Shown here piece by piece: positions 15,557-22,368 of a stretch of DNA of 25,628 nt. The stretch is from Bacillota bacterium (GTDB lineage: Bacteria > Bacillota > Clostridia > Christensenellales > CAG-138), in contig JAEXFV010000119.1 in NCBI GenBank assembly GCA_023451115.1, positions 1 through 25,628 on the forward strand, given 5' to 3'. The notes beneath the pieces are model-generated. The model searched no databases. It saw nothing but the letters and a program-made list of their open reading frames with translations, and was not told the origin of the DNA. Made by a program: the position numbers and the translations under genes. How positions within the stretch are numbered: position 1 is the first letter of the stretch; the number at the start of each line of letters is the position of its first letter.

Positions 15557-16300
15557 ATGACGAAGATAAAGGCATTGGACCGAAACAATGCTCGGCCTCT
15601 GTATGCACAGCTGGATAAAATTTTGCGGGATAATATTCTGGCAGGCGTATGGAACCCCAATGACAAAATTCCTTCAGAAAATGAACTGGCTGCTATGTAT
15701 AATATCAGCCGGGTCACAGTGCGCGCTGTAGTAAACCAGATGGCCAGCGAAGGTTTGCTTTACCGCGTTCAGGGGAAAGGCACGTTTGTAGCAGAGCCTA
15801 AGATCCGTGCAAGGTCGTTGGCCTATCACAGCATCCGGGAGCAGCTGGAAGAGCTGGGATATGATACGCGCATCCGCTTTTTGCATGCCGAGCGCACCAT
15901 TGCGCCGCCACCTATAGCGGATTTATTAAAGCTTACTTCCCGCCAGGAAGTATATGCCCTGGAGTGGATCAGAACGTTGGGAGACGAGCCTATTGGCTTT
16001 TACAGCGCCTGTGTTCCCTGTCATTTGGTATCCGGGATGGACCTTGCAAAGAGCAGCGAAGCGGATTTGCGGGCAACCATTGAAGTCCGTTATGGATTAA
16101 AGGCTGCAGACTGTATGGAAACTTTTGAAGCTGCCGGGGCTACTTACCGGGAGGCGGAGCTGCTACAGGTGGCCATGGGATTTCCCCTGCTGAAAGTGGA
16201 AGGCTTGTATTCCACTGCGGAAGGGATCGCTTTTGAACATACCCAGGTTTTGTTTCGCGGGGATAAAATTAAATTGAGTTTGCGCTATAAAGAAGAATAA
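15557..16300 (+). CDS. GntR/HutC-family transcriptional regulator with UTRA domain
   Basis: A 247-residue regulator. The N-terminal GntR winged helix spans about residues 13-80 (PLYAQLDKILRDNI, KIPSENELAAMYNISRVTVR, then QGKGTFVAEP), and a UTRA ligand-binding domain follows at about 95-242. HutC-type members usually repress catabolic or uptake genes and release DNA on binding a small ligand related to the substrate. AAAGGAA precedes the ATG. It sits directly upstream of, and in the same direction as, the TRAP-transporter operon, so it is the likely local regulator; the effector is unknown. Its transcript ends in a structured terminator at 16309-16411, so the operon has its own promoter. Confidence 0.9.
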   Translation: MTKIKALDRNNARPLYAQLDKILRDNILAGVWNPNDKIPSENELAAMYNISRVTVRAVVNQMASEGLLYRVQGKGTFVAEPKIRARSLAYHSIREQLEELGYDTRIRFLHAERTIAPPPIADLLKLTSRQEVYALEWIRTLGDEPIGFYSACVPCHLVSGMDLAKSSEADLRATIEVRYGLKAADCMETFEAAGATYREAELLQVAMGFPLLKVEGLYSTAEGIAFEHTQVLFRGDKIKLSLRYKEE

Positions 16301-16308
16301 TCCCAAAT

Positions 16309-16411
16309 CAGTGGGCCAATTTATCCGGCTTTGCAGCCCCGGCAGGGGAGATGGGCCGGGGATTGCAAGGCGCTTTCAGTGAGGCTGAAACCTGTGCGCC
16401 CACTGTTTTTT
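16309..16411 (+). terminator. Three-way-junction RNA with terminal U6, 3' of gntR
   Basis: CAGTGGGC (16309-16316) pairs with GCCCACTG (16398-16405), and six T follow at 16406-16411. Enclosed are a long hairpin (GCTTTGCA, one-base interruption, CCCCGGC at 16328-16343 with GCCGGGG and TGCAAGGC at 16355-16371) and a short one (TTTCAG/CTGAAA, 16374-16390). The whole is a terminator, and its elaborate shape goes beyond what termination needs. The rest of the 397-bp gap (16412-16697) holds the next promoter and operator-like sites; small reading frames there lack support. Confidence 0.65.
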
Positions 16412-16565
16412 GGTGTGCCAACTTACAGCGCTGTTTCTTCTCGCGCTTCATTCCCCGATGTTTCTGGAGTTTGAGGGATTTATCAAGGCGCCATGACAAA
16501 GCGTGTAGCGTTGACCATCTCTTTTATAGCGGCCAGCATATCAAAAAATGTCTTTACTTTGGCTA

Positions 16566-16594
16566 TTGACAATTGATTTGTAAGCGAATATACT
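16566..16594 (+). promoter_or_regulatory. Near-consensus sigma-A promoter of the TRAP/FAH operon
   Basis: TTGACA (16566-16571), a 17-nt spacer, and TATACT (16589-16594). Transcription should begin near 16601, giving a leader of about 97 nt before the FAH-family gene. Such a strong core promoter usually needs repression, consistent with the adjacent GntR gene. Confidence 0.88.
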
Positions 16595-16602
16595 GTTTTC
16601 AA

Positions 16603-16636
16603 GTTGATAATACATGTCAACCCATGATGCATCAAC
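16603..16636 (+). promoter_or_regulatory. Candidate GntR operator: GTTGA/TCAAC half-sites
   Basis: Just after the -10, GTTGA (16603-16607) is followed by TCAAC at 16617-16621 and again at 16632-16636; GTTGAT at 16603 and ATCAAC at 16631 are also inverted to each other, and TGATGCATCA (16625-16634) is a perfect 10-bp palindrome. The position, about +3 to +36, suits repression. Assignment to the upstream GntR protein is inference. Confidence 0.4.
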
Positions 16637-16697
16637 AAACCGTTCTCATTCATTTTAAACGCAAGCAGCATGAAAACAAGCAAAGGATGAAGGATCG

Positions 16698-17471
16698 ATG
16701 AAGATCGTACGCTTTCAAGCCAACCAAAACAGCAAATACGGAATATTGCAACAGGATATCGTCCGGGAGTTAAAACAAGATCCGTTTTCTCCGGATTTTG
16801 TGCTAGCAGAGGCGGAGCTGGGGGAGAAGGAATACCCTTTGAGCCAGGTACAGCTGCTCACACCTTGTCAGCCCTCCAAGTATTTGGGCGTAGGGATGAA
16901 TTTTAAAAGCGTGGCCCAGGCCTTGGGGCGCCCCATCCCCCAGACCCCGGTGACGTTTTTAAAACCTTCTACGGCTGTGATCGGGCCACAGGACGCCATC
17001 TTATTGCCGGAGCAAGAGCAAGAAAATTACCTCTATGAAGGGGAACTGGCAGTGGTGATTGGAAAGAAGGCAAAAAACGTCTCCCAACAACAGGCCCTTG
17101 ACTATGTGCTGGGTTACACCTGTTCCAACGATATTACGGATTTTACCCAGGTGGACCGGGATGCCCTGCGCTTTAAGGGGGCGGATACCTTCGGCGTGAT
17201 TGGCCCCTGCATAGAAACGGATTTGGATGCCGCCCATGCCCAGGTAAAAAGCTGGGTCAATGGGGAATTGCGGCAAAACGGCAATACACAGGACATGATT
17301 TTTGACATCCCCTATATGATCGCTTACTTTTCCAGCTTTATGACCTTACTGCCAGGAGATGTCATCTCCATGGGTACGCCGCCGGGCGCGGGACCTATTC
17401 GGCCGGGAGACCAGGTGGAAATCCTGGTAGAGGGCATTGGAATGCTGGCTAACCCAGTGGCCAGGCCCTAA
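16698..17471 (+). CDS. Fumarylacetoacetate hydrolase-family enzyme
   Basis: A 257-residue FAH-fold metal-dependent enzyme acting on a C-C bond of an oxo-acid; family members are hydrolases, decarboxylases or isomerases of catabolic pathways. The metal site is visible as Glu114 and Glu116 (YEGELAVVIG) and Asp145 (SNDITDFT), with Lys160 in RFKGADTFGVIGP and the C-terminal MGTPPGAGPIRPGD loop. An N-terminal cap of about 50 residues precedes the core. Two AAGGA sites lie 3-10 nt before the ATG. It is the first gene after a strong promoter and heads the TRAP-transporter operon, so it probably processes the imported compound. Exact reaction is not predictable. Confidence 0.88.
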   Translation: MKIVRFQANQNSKYGILQQDIVRELKQDPFSPDFVLAEAELGEKEYPLSQVQLLTPCQPSKYLGVGMNFKSVAQALGRPIPQTPVTFLKPSTAVIGPQDAILLPEQEQENYLYEGELAVVIGKKAKNVSQQQALDYVLGYTCSNDITDFTQVDRDALRFKGADTFGVIGPCIETDLDAAHAQVKSWVNGELRQNGNTQDMIFDIPYMIAYFSSFMTLLPGDVISMGTPPGAGPIRPGDQVEILVEGIGMLANPVARP

Positions 17472-17489
17472 CCAGCGGCAACGGAAAGC

Positions 17490-17506
17490 GCGGCGGGCGC
17501 CGCCGC
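17490..17506 (+). other. Short GC hairpin between FAH gene and dctM
   Basis: GCGGCGG and CCGCCGC form a 7-bp stem around a GCG loop in the 63-bp gap. No T-run follows; a transcript-processing or stability role is possible. Confidence 0.35.
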
Positions 17507-17534
17507 CAGAAATAAAAACCGTAAAAGGAGTTGA

Positions 17535-18815
17535 TTGGCGTTGTCTGTCATGCTACTGATTATTTTTATCGTGCTCCTGTTGGTCGGCTTGCCCGTTGCC
17601 GTGTGCATGGGGCTGTCGGCGCTGGCGTACATTCTGCTGTTCCTGGATATGTCCCCCATTGTGGTAATTCAGCAGATGATCGGCGGTGTGAACAAGTTTG
17701 CCTTATTGGCAATCCCCTTCTTTATGTTGGCAGGCGCTTACATGGAGCATGGTGGAATTTCCAAACGGCTTGTGCGTTTCTGCAACAGCCTTTTTGGGTC
17801 TTTCCCCGGTGGGTTGGCGCTGGTAATGGTGTTTGCAAGCGTGATTTTCGCAGCAATGACCGGTTCCGGCGTGGCAACCTGTGCTGCGGTAGGCGGCATT
17901 ATGTTCCCCATTATGAAACGGGAGGGATACGACGAGGATTTCACCTGCGCATTGCAGGCGTCATCCGGCATATTAGGGCCTTTGATTCCCCCCAGCATTT
18001 TGATGGTGGTATATGGCGTGGCCACCAATATATCCGTATCCGATCTGTTGATTGGCGGCCTGCTCCCCGGTATTGTGATGGCGCTGCTGTTCATGGTGGT
18101 GGCGATCCGGTATTGCGCAAAAAACAACATCCGGGGCAAAAACAAATTTTCCCTCAAAGAGGTTGGCAAAAGCTTTTTGGAGTCCATCTGGGCGCTGCTG
18201 GTTCCCGGCATTATCCTGGGCGGCATTTATTCCGGCTTCTGCACGCCCACCGAGGCCGCGGCGGTAGCCACTTTATATGCTTTGCTGGTGGGCGCATTTG
18301 TTTATAAGGAGCTGACCTGGAAAAAGATCGTGGAAATCACCACGAAAAACCTCAAGCAAATGGGTGGCCTGACCCTCATCGTAGCTGCAGCGCAGGCCTT
18401 TGCCTGGGTGTTGACCCGGGAACGGGTGCCCCAGATTGTAGCGGAGGCGCTGATCAGCGTTTCCAGCAGCAAGTATGTATTCCTCGCCCTTGTAGCGGTG
18501 TTGGTGTTGATCGTAGGGTGTTTCCTGGACGCTACGCCTTCTGTGCTGCTGCTGGCCCCCATTCTGGCTCCGGTTGCCGAACAGTATGGGGTGGATCCAA
18601 TCCACTTCGGCGTGTTCCTGGTGGTAGGCGTGCTGGTAGGCCTGATGACCCCGCCTGTAGGCGCCAACCTGTTTGTGGTGTCTTCCATGACGGGGCGGCC
18701 CATGCAGAAGTTTATTCCCAAGATAGTGCCCTTCCTATGTATTTCTGTTGTGGGTTTGGTGGCGGTGATGTTGGTCCCTTGGTTGTCCACCTTCCTGCCC
18801 AGTTTGCTAAAATAG
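17535..18815 (+). CDS. dctM: TRAP transporter large permease (DctM family)
   Basis: Large membrane subunit of a tripartite ATP-independent periplasmic-type transporter that uses an ion gradient to import organic acids. About 426 residues with some twelve hydrophobic segments; PFFMLAGAYMEHGGISKRLV near residue 60, GSGVATCAAVGGIMFP near 113, and GILGPLIPPSILMVVYGV near 150 are typical DctM stretches, as is LMTPPVGANLFV near the end. Translation starts at TTG 17535 or TTG 17541; AGGAG at 17526-17530 gives spacings of 4 or 10 nt, and the ATG at 17550 is too far. The matching small subunit lies three genes downstream. Confidence 0.93.
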   Translation: MALSVMLLIIFIVLLLVGLPVAVCMGLSALAYILLFLDMSPIVVIQQMIGGVNKFALLAIPFFMLAGAYMEHGGISKRLVRFCNSLFGSFPGGLALVMVFASVIFAAMTGSGVATCAAVGGIMFPIMKREGYDEDFTCALQASSGILGPLIPPSILMVVYGVATNISVSDLLIGGLLPGIVMALLFMVVAIRYCAKNNIRGKNKFSLKEVGKSFLESIWALLVPGIILGGIYSGFCTPTEAAAVATLYALLVGAFVYKELTWKKIVEITTKNLKQMGGLTLIVAAAQAFAWVLTRERVPQIVAEALISVSSSKYVFLALVAVLVLIVGCFLDATPSVLLLAPILAPVAEQYGVDPIHFGVFLVVGVLVGLMTPPVGANLFVVSSMTGRPMQKFIPKIVPFLCISVVGLVAVMLVPWLSTFLPSLLK

Positions 18816-18853
18816 CCTGTTTCGGCATGGAGATGCCTGATGCGAAAAGTTGG

Positions 18854-18914
18854 TCAAAGCCTTGCGCTTTGAAGTAGAACTTGTTGCAATCCGGAGAATT
18901 CGGCAATTTTCCGG
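18854..18914 (+). other. Two hairpins in the dctM-dctP leader
   Basis: TCAAAGC (18854-18860) pairs with GCTTTGA (18866-18872). Next, CCGGAGAATT (18891-18900) pairs with AATTTTCCGG (18905-18914) around a CGGC loop, 10 pairs with one G-U. No T-run follows either. Placement just upstream of the binding-protein gene fits 5' stabilising or processing structures that raise binding-protein expression over the permease. Confidence 0.5.
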
Positions 18915-18957
18915 AAAGGAACAAACTGTAATAACCCAACACGAGAGGAGAAAAAAC

Positions 18958-19998
18958 ATGAAGAAATATCTTGCCCTGATGATGGCACTGACCCTGTTGG
19001 CCGGTATGTTAGCCGGATGTTCCGGTAACACCGCTGCTCCTGCAGCCGGAAACTCTGCAGCTCCTGCAGCAGCCAGTGAGGAAAAGGCAGTGGAACTGAG
19101 CCTTTCCATCGACAACTATTCCACCACCTCTGTATTTGGCCAAAGCGCTCAATATTTAAAAGAAAAGTTGGAGGAATACTCCAATGGCTCTATTACCGTC
19201 AACATTTTCAGCGACAGCTCCATGGGGGATACGGCCAGCCAGGTGCAGGCGATCCAGGGCGGTGCGTTGGATATGCTGGTGTGCGGCAATAGCTATTACA
19301 GCAAAATTGTGCCTGAAATGCAGGCGTTCGAAATTCCTTTCATTTTTGATGGCGGGAAAGAGCAGGCTCGTAAAGTGTTGGATGGCGAAGCAGGTCAGTA
19401 TGCCATTGACAAGCTGGAAGGCACCGGCATTAAACTGCTGCGCTTCTGGGAAGTGGGCGTACGCCAGCTGACCAACAACACAAAGCCCATTCAGAATATC
19501 GATGATTTACAAGGGCTATTGCTGCGCGTGCTGCCTGTGGACCTGCAGGTAAAAGCTTGGGAAATCTTTGGCGCCGCAGTTACCCCGGTTGACGGTTCGG
19601 AACTCTTCACCGCTTTGCAGCAGGGCGTGGTGGAAGGCCAGGAAAACCCCCTGGAGGGTATTTATGCCAACAAAATCTATGAAGTGCAGAAGTACTGCAC
19701 TCTGACTGGACACGTATTCACCCCCGCGGGTCTGTGCATCAGCGAAACCACTTGGGGCAAACTGAGCCAGGCACAGCAGGAAGCAGTTGTAAAAGCTGTG
19801 GATGAAGCCACCAGCTTCTTCCGCGAGAAGGCGGATGCGGCAGAAGAAGCAGCTCTGCAAGGGCTAAAGGATGCCGGCATGGAGTTTGTGGAAGATCCTG
19901 ATCTTTCCGGCTTTATCGCCTTGGCGCCCCAGGTACAGGAGCTGTTTACCCAGCAGTATGGCACCGAGATCATCGAACTGATCGAAAAATCCAAGTAA
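18958..19998 (+). CDS. dctP: TRAP transporter substrate-binding lipoprotein (DctP family)
   Basis: Extracytoplasmic receptor that delivers substrate to the DctQM permease. The frame is open from 18850, but GAGAGGAG 7 nt upstream and the signal peptide fix the ATG at 18958 (346 residues). The lipobox LAGC places the lipidated cysteine at residue 21, so it is anchored to the outer face of the membrane, as expected in a Gram-positive; an Ala/Pro-rich linker follows. The DctP fold shows in DTASQVQAIQGGALDMLV near residue 95 and the family's conserved LRVLP, here LLLRVLPVDLQ near residue 188, whose arginine normally binds the substrate carboxylate. That suggests an organic acid ligand. Confidence 0.93.
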   Translation: MKKYLALMMALTLLAGMLAGCSGNTAAPAAGNSAAPAAASEEKAVELSLSIDNYSTTSVFGQSAQYLKEKLEEYSNGSITVNIFSDSSMGDTASQVQAIQGGALDMLVCGNSYYSKIVPEMQAFEIPFIFDGGKEQARKVLDGEAGQYAIDKLEGTGIKLLRFWEVGVRQLTNNTKPIQNIDDLQGLLLRVLPVDLQVKAWEIFGAAVTPVDGSELFTALQQGVVEGQENPLEGIYANKIYEVQKYCTLTGHVFTPAGLCISETTWGKLSQAQQEAVVKAVDEATSFFREKADAAEEAALQGLKDAGMEFVEDPDLSGFIALAPQVQELFTQQYGTEIIELIEKSK

Positions 19999-20011
19999 TC
20001 CGAATGTGATT

Positions 20012-20062
20012 GCGGCCTCGCTGCGAGGTGGGGCCGCCAAGACCGCCTTTCGTAAGGAAAGG
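20012..20062 (+). other. Paired hairpins between dctP and the cyclase gene
   Basis: GCGG-CCTCG (20012-20020) pairs with CGAGG (20024-20028) and, after a bulge, CCGC (20034-20037). A second stem, CCTTTC/GAAAGG (20046-20062), follows at once. There is no T-run. They lie right after the binding-protein stop, where 3' stabilising hairpins often occur. Confidence 0.45.
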
Positions 20063-20079
20063 GGAAAGGAAATGATGTT

Positions 20080-20748
20080 ATGAAGAAGACTTTTGTAGAA
20101 TTGTGCGACCCTATTAACAATGAGCATTTTCGCTATAAGAATTTCATTCGCGAGTTTGAGTTTACCAAAGATGGACATACCCGCAACGTCCGCTATATGA
20201 GCTTGGCTCACGGCTTTACCCATATCGATGCGCCCCGGCATGTGGATCCCAATGGCAAAGTACTGGAAGATTTTGACCTTTGGAGCTTTTTGATCGGGAA
20301 GGCGTCCATATTGGACGTTTCCTACATCAAGCCCAATCAGGAAATCACCAAAGAAATGCTGGAAAAAGCGTTTGAAGGCTGTCTGCATACCGACTTTTTG
20401 ATCGTCAAAACCAGCTGGGGATTGCAGCGGGATTCCTTTACGCCGGAATATTGGTCCGATGCGCCTTACATGGGCGTAGAGGCAACGGAATACCTGGCCA
20501 GCCTGAATCCCAAGGTGGTAGGCTTTGACTTCCCACAGGACTATGCCGTCCGCCTGTCTCCCGATGTGATGAACCGGGAAAATGCACCCACCCATTTTAT
20601 CATTCTGCCCAACGACATCCTGATGATCGAATATATGAACTTCCTGTGGAAGGTGCCGGAAAAGAATGTGGATATTTACGCCATGCCGCTGAACATCCGC
20701 ATTGATAACAATGACTGCGCCCAGATCCGCATCGTAGCCGCATTTTAA
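20080..20748 (+). CDS. Cyclase-family metal-dependent hydrolase (kynurenine formamidase-like)
   Basis: A 222-residue member of the cyclase/KynB family, metal-dependent hydrolases of amides, lactams or similar bonds. The metal-binding motif HxGTHxDxPxH appears as HGFTHIDAPRH (His44, His48, Asp50, His54), with Phe where most members have the glycine of GTH. A further family stretch is VVGFDFPQDYAVR near residue 147. AAAGGA lies about 9 nt before the ATG; the two nearer upstream ATGs are out of frame. The gene separates dctP from dctQ, which ties it strongly to the imported substrate. Substrate unknown. Confidence 0.85.
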   Translation: MKKTFVELCDPINNEHFRYKNFIREFEFTKDGHTRNVRYMSLAHGFTHIDAPRHVDPNGKVLEDFDLWSFLIGKASILDVSYIKPNQEITKEMLEKAFEGCLHTDFLIVKTSWGLQRDSFTPEYWSDAPYMGVEATEYLASLNPKVVGFDFPQDYAVRLSPDVMNRENAPTHFIILPNDILMIEYMNFLWKVPEKNVDIYAMPLNIRIDNNDCAQIRIVAAF

Positions 20749-20779
20749 ATCATTACCGCCAGGAGGGAGCATTCAAGCG

Positions 20780-21292
20780 ATGAATGAGGAGAAAAAAGTA
20801 GATATTGTTGAGAGAGCAGGGGACATCATCATCTTCGTTATGGGGATTATCCTGTTGATCGGTGGCAACCTGGTGGTGCTCTCCCGGGTATTCAAGCTTT
20901 CCACCCCCTGGACGGAGGAAATCCTGCGCAACGTATTTGTGTGGCTGATTTTCCTGGGCACAGCGTATGAGTCCAAGCGGGGCCTAGTCAGCGTATCCAT
21001 CCTGGAAGAAGGGTTTATCAACAAACGCAAGGCGGGAGCGTATAAGGCTTTAAAAGTCCTGCACATGGCAGTGTGTTTGATTTTCGCAGCATTTTGTGCC
21101 TTTTATAGCTTCCAGATGATGATGAACCAGTTTGCCACAGGGGAGAAATCCCTGGTGCTGGGTTACCTGATGGGATTTGTAACGTTAGGAATTGTGCTGG
21201 GCTGCCTTTTGTGGACGGTTTATCAGGGCATCTCCCTGGTTCGCCTGATTATGACTCCGGCGGAGGAAGCACTGCCACAGCCAAAAGCGTAA
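20780..21292 (+). CDS. dctQ: TRAP transporter small permease (DctQ family)
   Basis: Small membrane subunit of the TRAP transporter, 170 residues with four hydrophobic helices (about 15-40, 50-68, 90-115, 130-155). PWTEEILRNVFVWLIFLGTAYESKRG in the second helix and loop is typical of DctQ. AGGAGG at 20761-20766 is about 13 nt upstream of the ATG. With dctM and dctP it completes a three-subunit importer, but in the unusual order M, P, cyclase, Q. Confidence 0.92.
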   Translation: MNEEKKVDIVERAGDIIIFVMGIILLIGGNLVVLSRVFKLSTPWTEEILRNVFVWLIFLGTAYESKRGLVSVSILEEGFINKRKAGAYKALKVLHMAVCLIFAAFCAFYSFQMMMNQFATGEKSLVLGYLMGFVTLGIVLGCLLWTVYQGISLVRLIMTPAEEALPQPKA

Positions 21293-21620
21293 TTTGGCTG
21301 TTCTCTCCCACCCCAGAACCCCTAAGGCTTCGGGGAGTTCACCAGGGAGCAATGTCAAGACCTTTGGCCTTGACCACCTAGCCGGTATCAATTTGAAGGT
21401 TTCTTGACAAGCGGCAACAAAACTGCCGCACTGACCGTTTGCCATATGACGCTGCCGGGGGAAATCCCGGCAGCACAACCATATCCGTTTTATGTTCCGG
21501 GAAGGCGAAGAGCAGAAAACTGCCCTGATTTTCCCGGGGTACGCTTATTGTTGCTCAAAATGGAGAACGGTTGAGAAAATGATTGCAGATAGAAATGATT
21601 ACAGATAAAGGAGTGGAAGT
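21293..21620 (+). other. 328-bp hairpin-rich gap before the ferredoxin gene
   Basis: No credible gene is present. Stem-loops seen in order: GAACCCC with GGGGaGTTC (21316-21340), GTCAAG/CTTGAC (21354-21374), GCGGCA/TGCCGC (21411-21429), a perfect 9-bp GCTGCCGGG/CCCGGCAGC (21451-21474), and CCGGGAA/TTCCCGG (21497-21537) enclosing GCAG/CTGC. None has a clear T-run, and no good promoter was found. A tandem repeat lies at its right end. It may be a structured leader for the two downstream genes. Confidence 0.45.
21577..21607 (+). repeat. 16-bp-period tandem repeat at the ferredoxin gene leader
   Basis: AAATGATTGCAGATA (21577-21591) and AAATGATTACAGATA (21593-21607) differ at one of 15 positions. 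The second copy runs into the AAAGGAG ribosome binding site (21607-21613). Direct repeats here could be a protein or RNA binding site controlling the two genes; this is not shown. Confidence 0.55.
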
Positions 21621-22340
21621 ATGTTAATCAACAAAGACCTTTGCACCAATTGTGGCTTGTGCATCAATCGCTGTCCCATATCCGCTATTAAACGGGACGA
21701 GGACGGCCAGGTGAACATCAATTTTGACGAGTGCGTGGAATGCAATATTTGCCTGATCTCCAAGGTTTGCAAGCGCAACGCTATTTATCAGCAGGAGCTC
21801 AAGTGGCCCCGCATCGTCCGCCATTGGATGAGCTGCGCCCAGGCTGTGTTTGTGGATAGCGAAGGCCCCGGCCGAGGCACCCACGAGGGAAAAACCAACG
21901 ACGTAACCGGCCGCTATGGAGAAGGCGTTATCGGTGTTGGCATGGAATTTGGCCGCCCCAATGTAGGCGCTTACATTTTTGATATTGAAAAGGCCTCCCA
22001 ACGGCTGGCCAAATTGGGATACGTGGTATTTGAGCGCCGCAACCCCGTCACCATGATGATGGCGGATCCCAAGACGGGCACGTTTAAGGAGGAATTGCTG
22101 CGCGAGCGCATCCTCTCCGGTATTCTGGAATTTGTGGTGCCCACAGAAAAATTGGAAGAAACCCTCCTCTGCATTGAAGAGATTGCCAAAGACATTCACT
22201 CGGTATTCAGTTTGGATCTCTTTGGGAAAACCCTTAAGGATGGCACTGTGCCCCAGGAAGCCATCTGCAAGAAGATGGGCATTGCCGTGCGGCCTAACAG
22301 CAAAAACAACGTGGGCTTGGGCCGGCCCTATATCGACTAA
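21621..22340 (+). CDS. Two-cluster 4Fe-4S ferredoxin fused to an unrecognised domain
   Basis: A 239-residue protein. Residues 1-55 form a bacterial-type ferredoxin: Cys8, Cys11, Cys14, Cys18 (CxxCxxCxxxCP) and Cys38, Cys41, Cys44, Cys50. The second set has five residues, not three, before the last cysteine and no proline after it. The remaining ~180 residues are not a family I can name; they contain a Gly-rich stretch, GPGRGTHEGKTNDVTGRYGE (about 88-107), and later KKMGIAVRPNSKNNVGLGRP. No signal peptide or membrane helix. AAAGGAG precedes the ATG. The next gene follows after 28 bp, so the pair probably acts together in an electron-transfer reaction on the imported compound or its product. 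Confidence 0.75.
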   Translation: MLINKDLCTNCGLCINRCPISAIKRDEDGQVNINFDECVECNICLISKVCKRNAIYQQELKWPRIVRHWMSCAQAVFVDSEGPGRGTHEGKTNDVTGRYGEGVIGVGMEFGRPNVGAYIFDIEKASQRLAKLGYVVFERRNPVTMMMADPKTGTFKEELLRERILSGILEFVVPTEKLEETLLCIEEIAKDIHSVFSLDLFGKTLKDGTVPQEAICKKMGIAVRPNSKNNVGLGRPYID

Positions 22341-22368
22341 GAGAAACGCTTGAAGGAGGATCGATCAT

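Noticed and set aside
16309..16411. Resemblance to a cobalamin-type riboswitch (GCCCACTG, GCCGG segments)
   Set aside because: No B12-box or other conserved core elements are present, and the structure lies after the regulator stop and ends in U6, so only a generic structured terminator is supported.
16351..16683. Small open frames on both strands in the gntR-FAH gap
   Set aside because: They overlap the terminator and promoter, lack ribosome binding sites and show no protein-like pattern.
21404..21450. TTGACA at 21404-21409 as a -35 for the ferredoxin gene
   Set aside because: No -10 element at 16-18 nt; the hairpin at 21411-21429 occupies that space.
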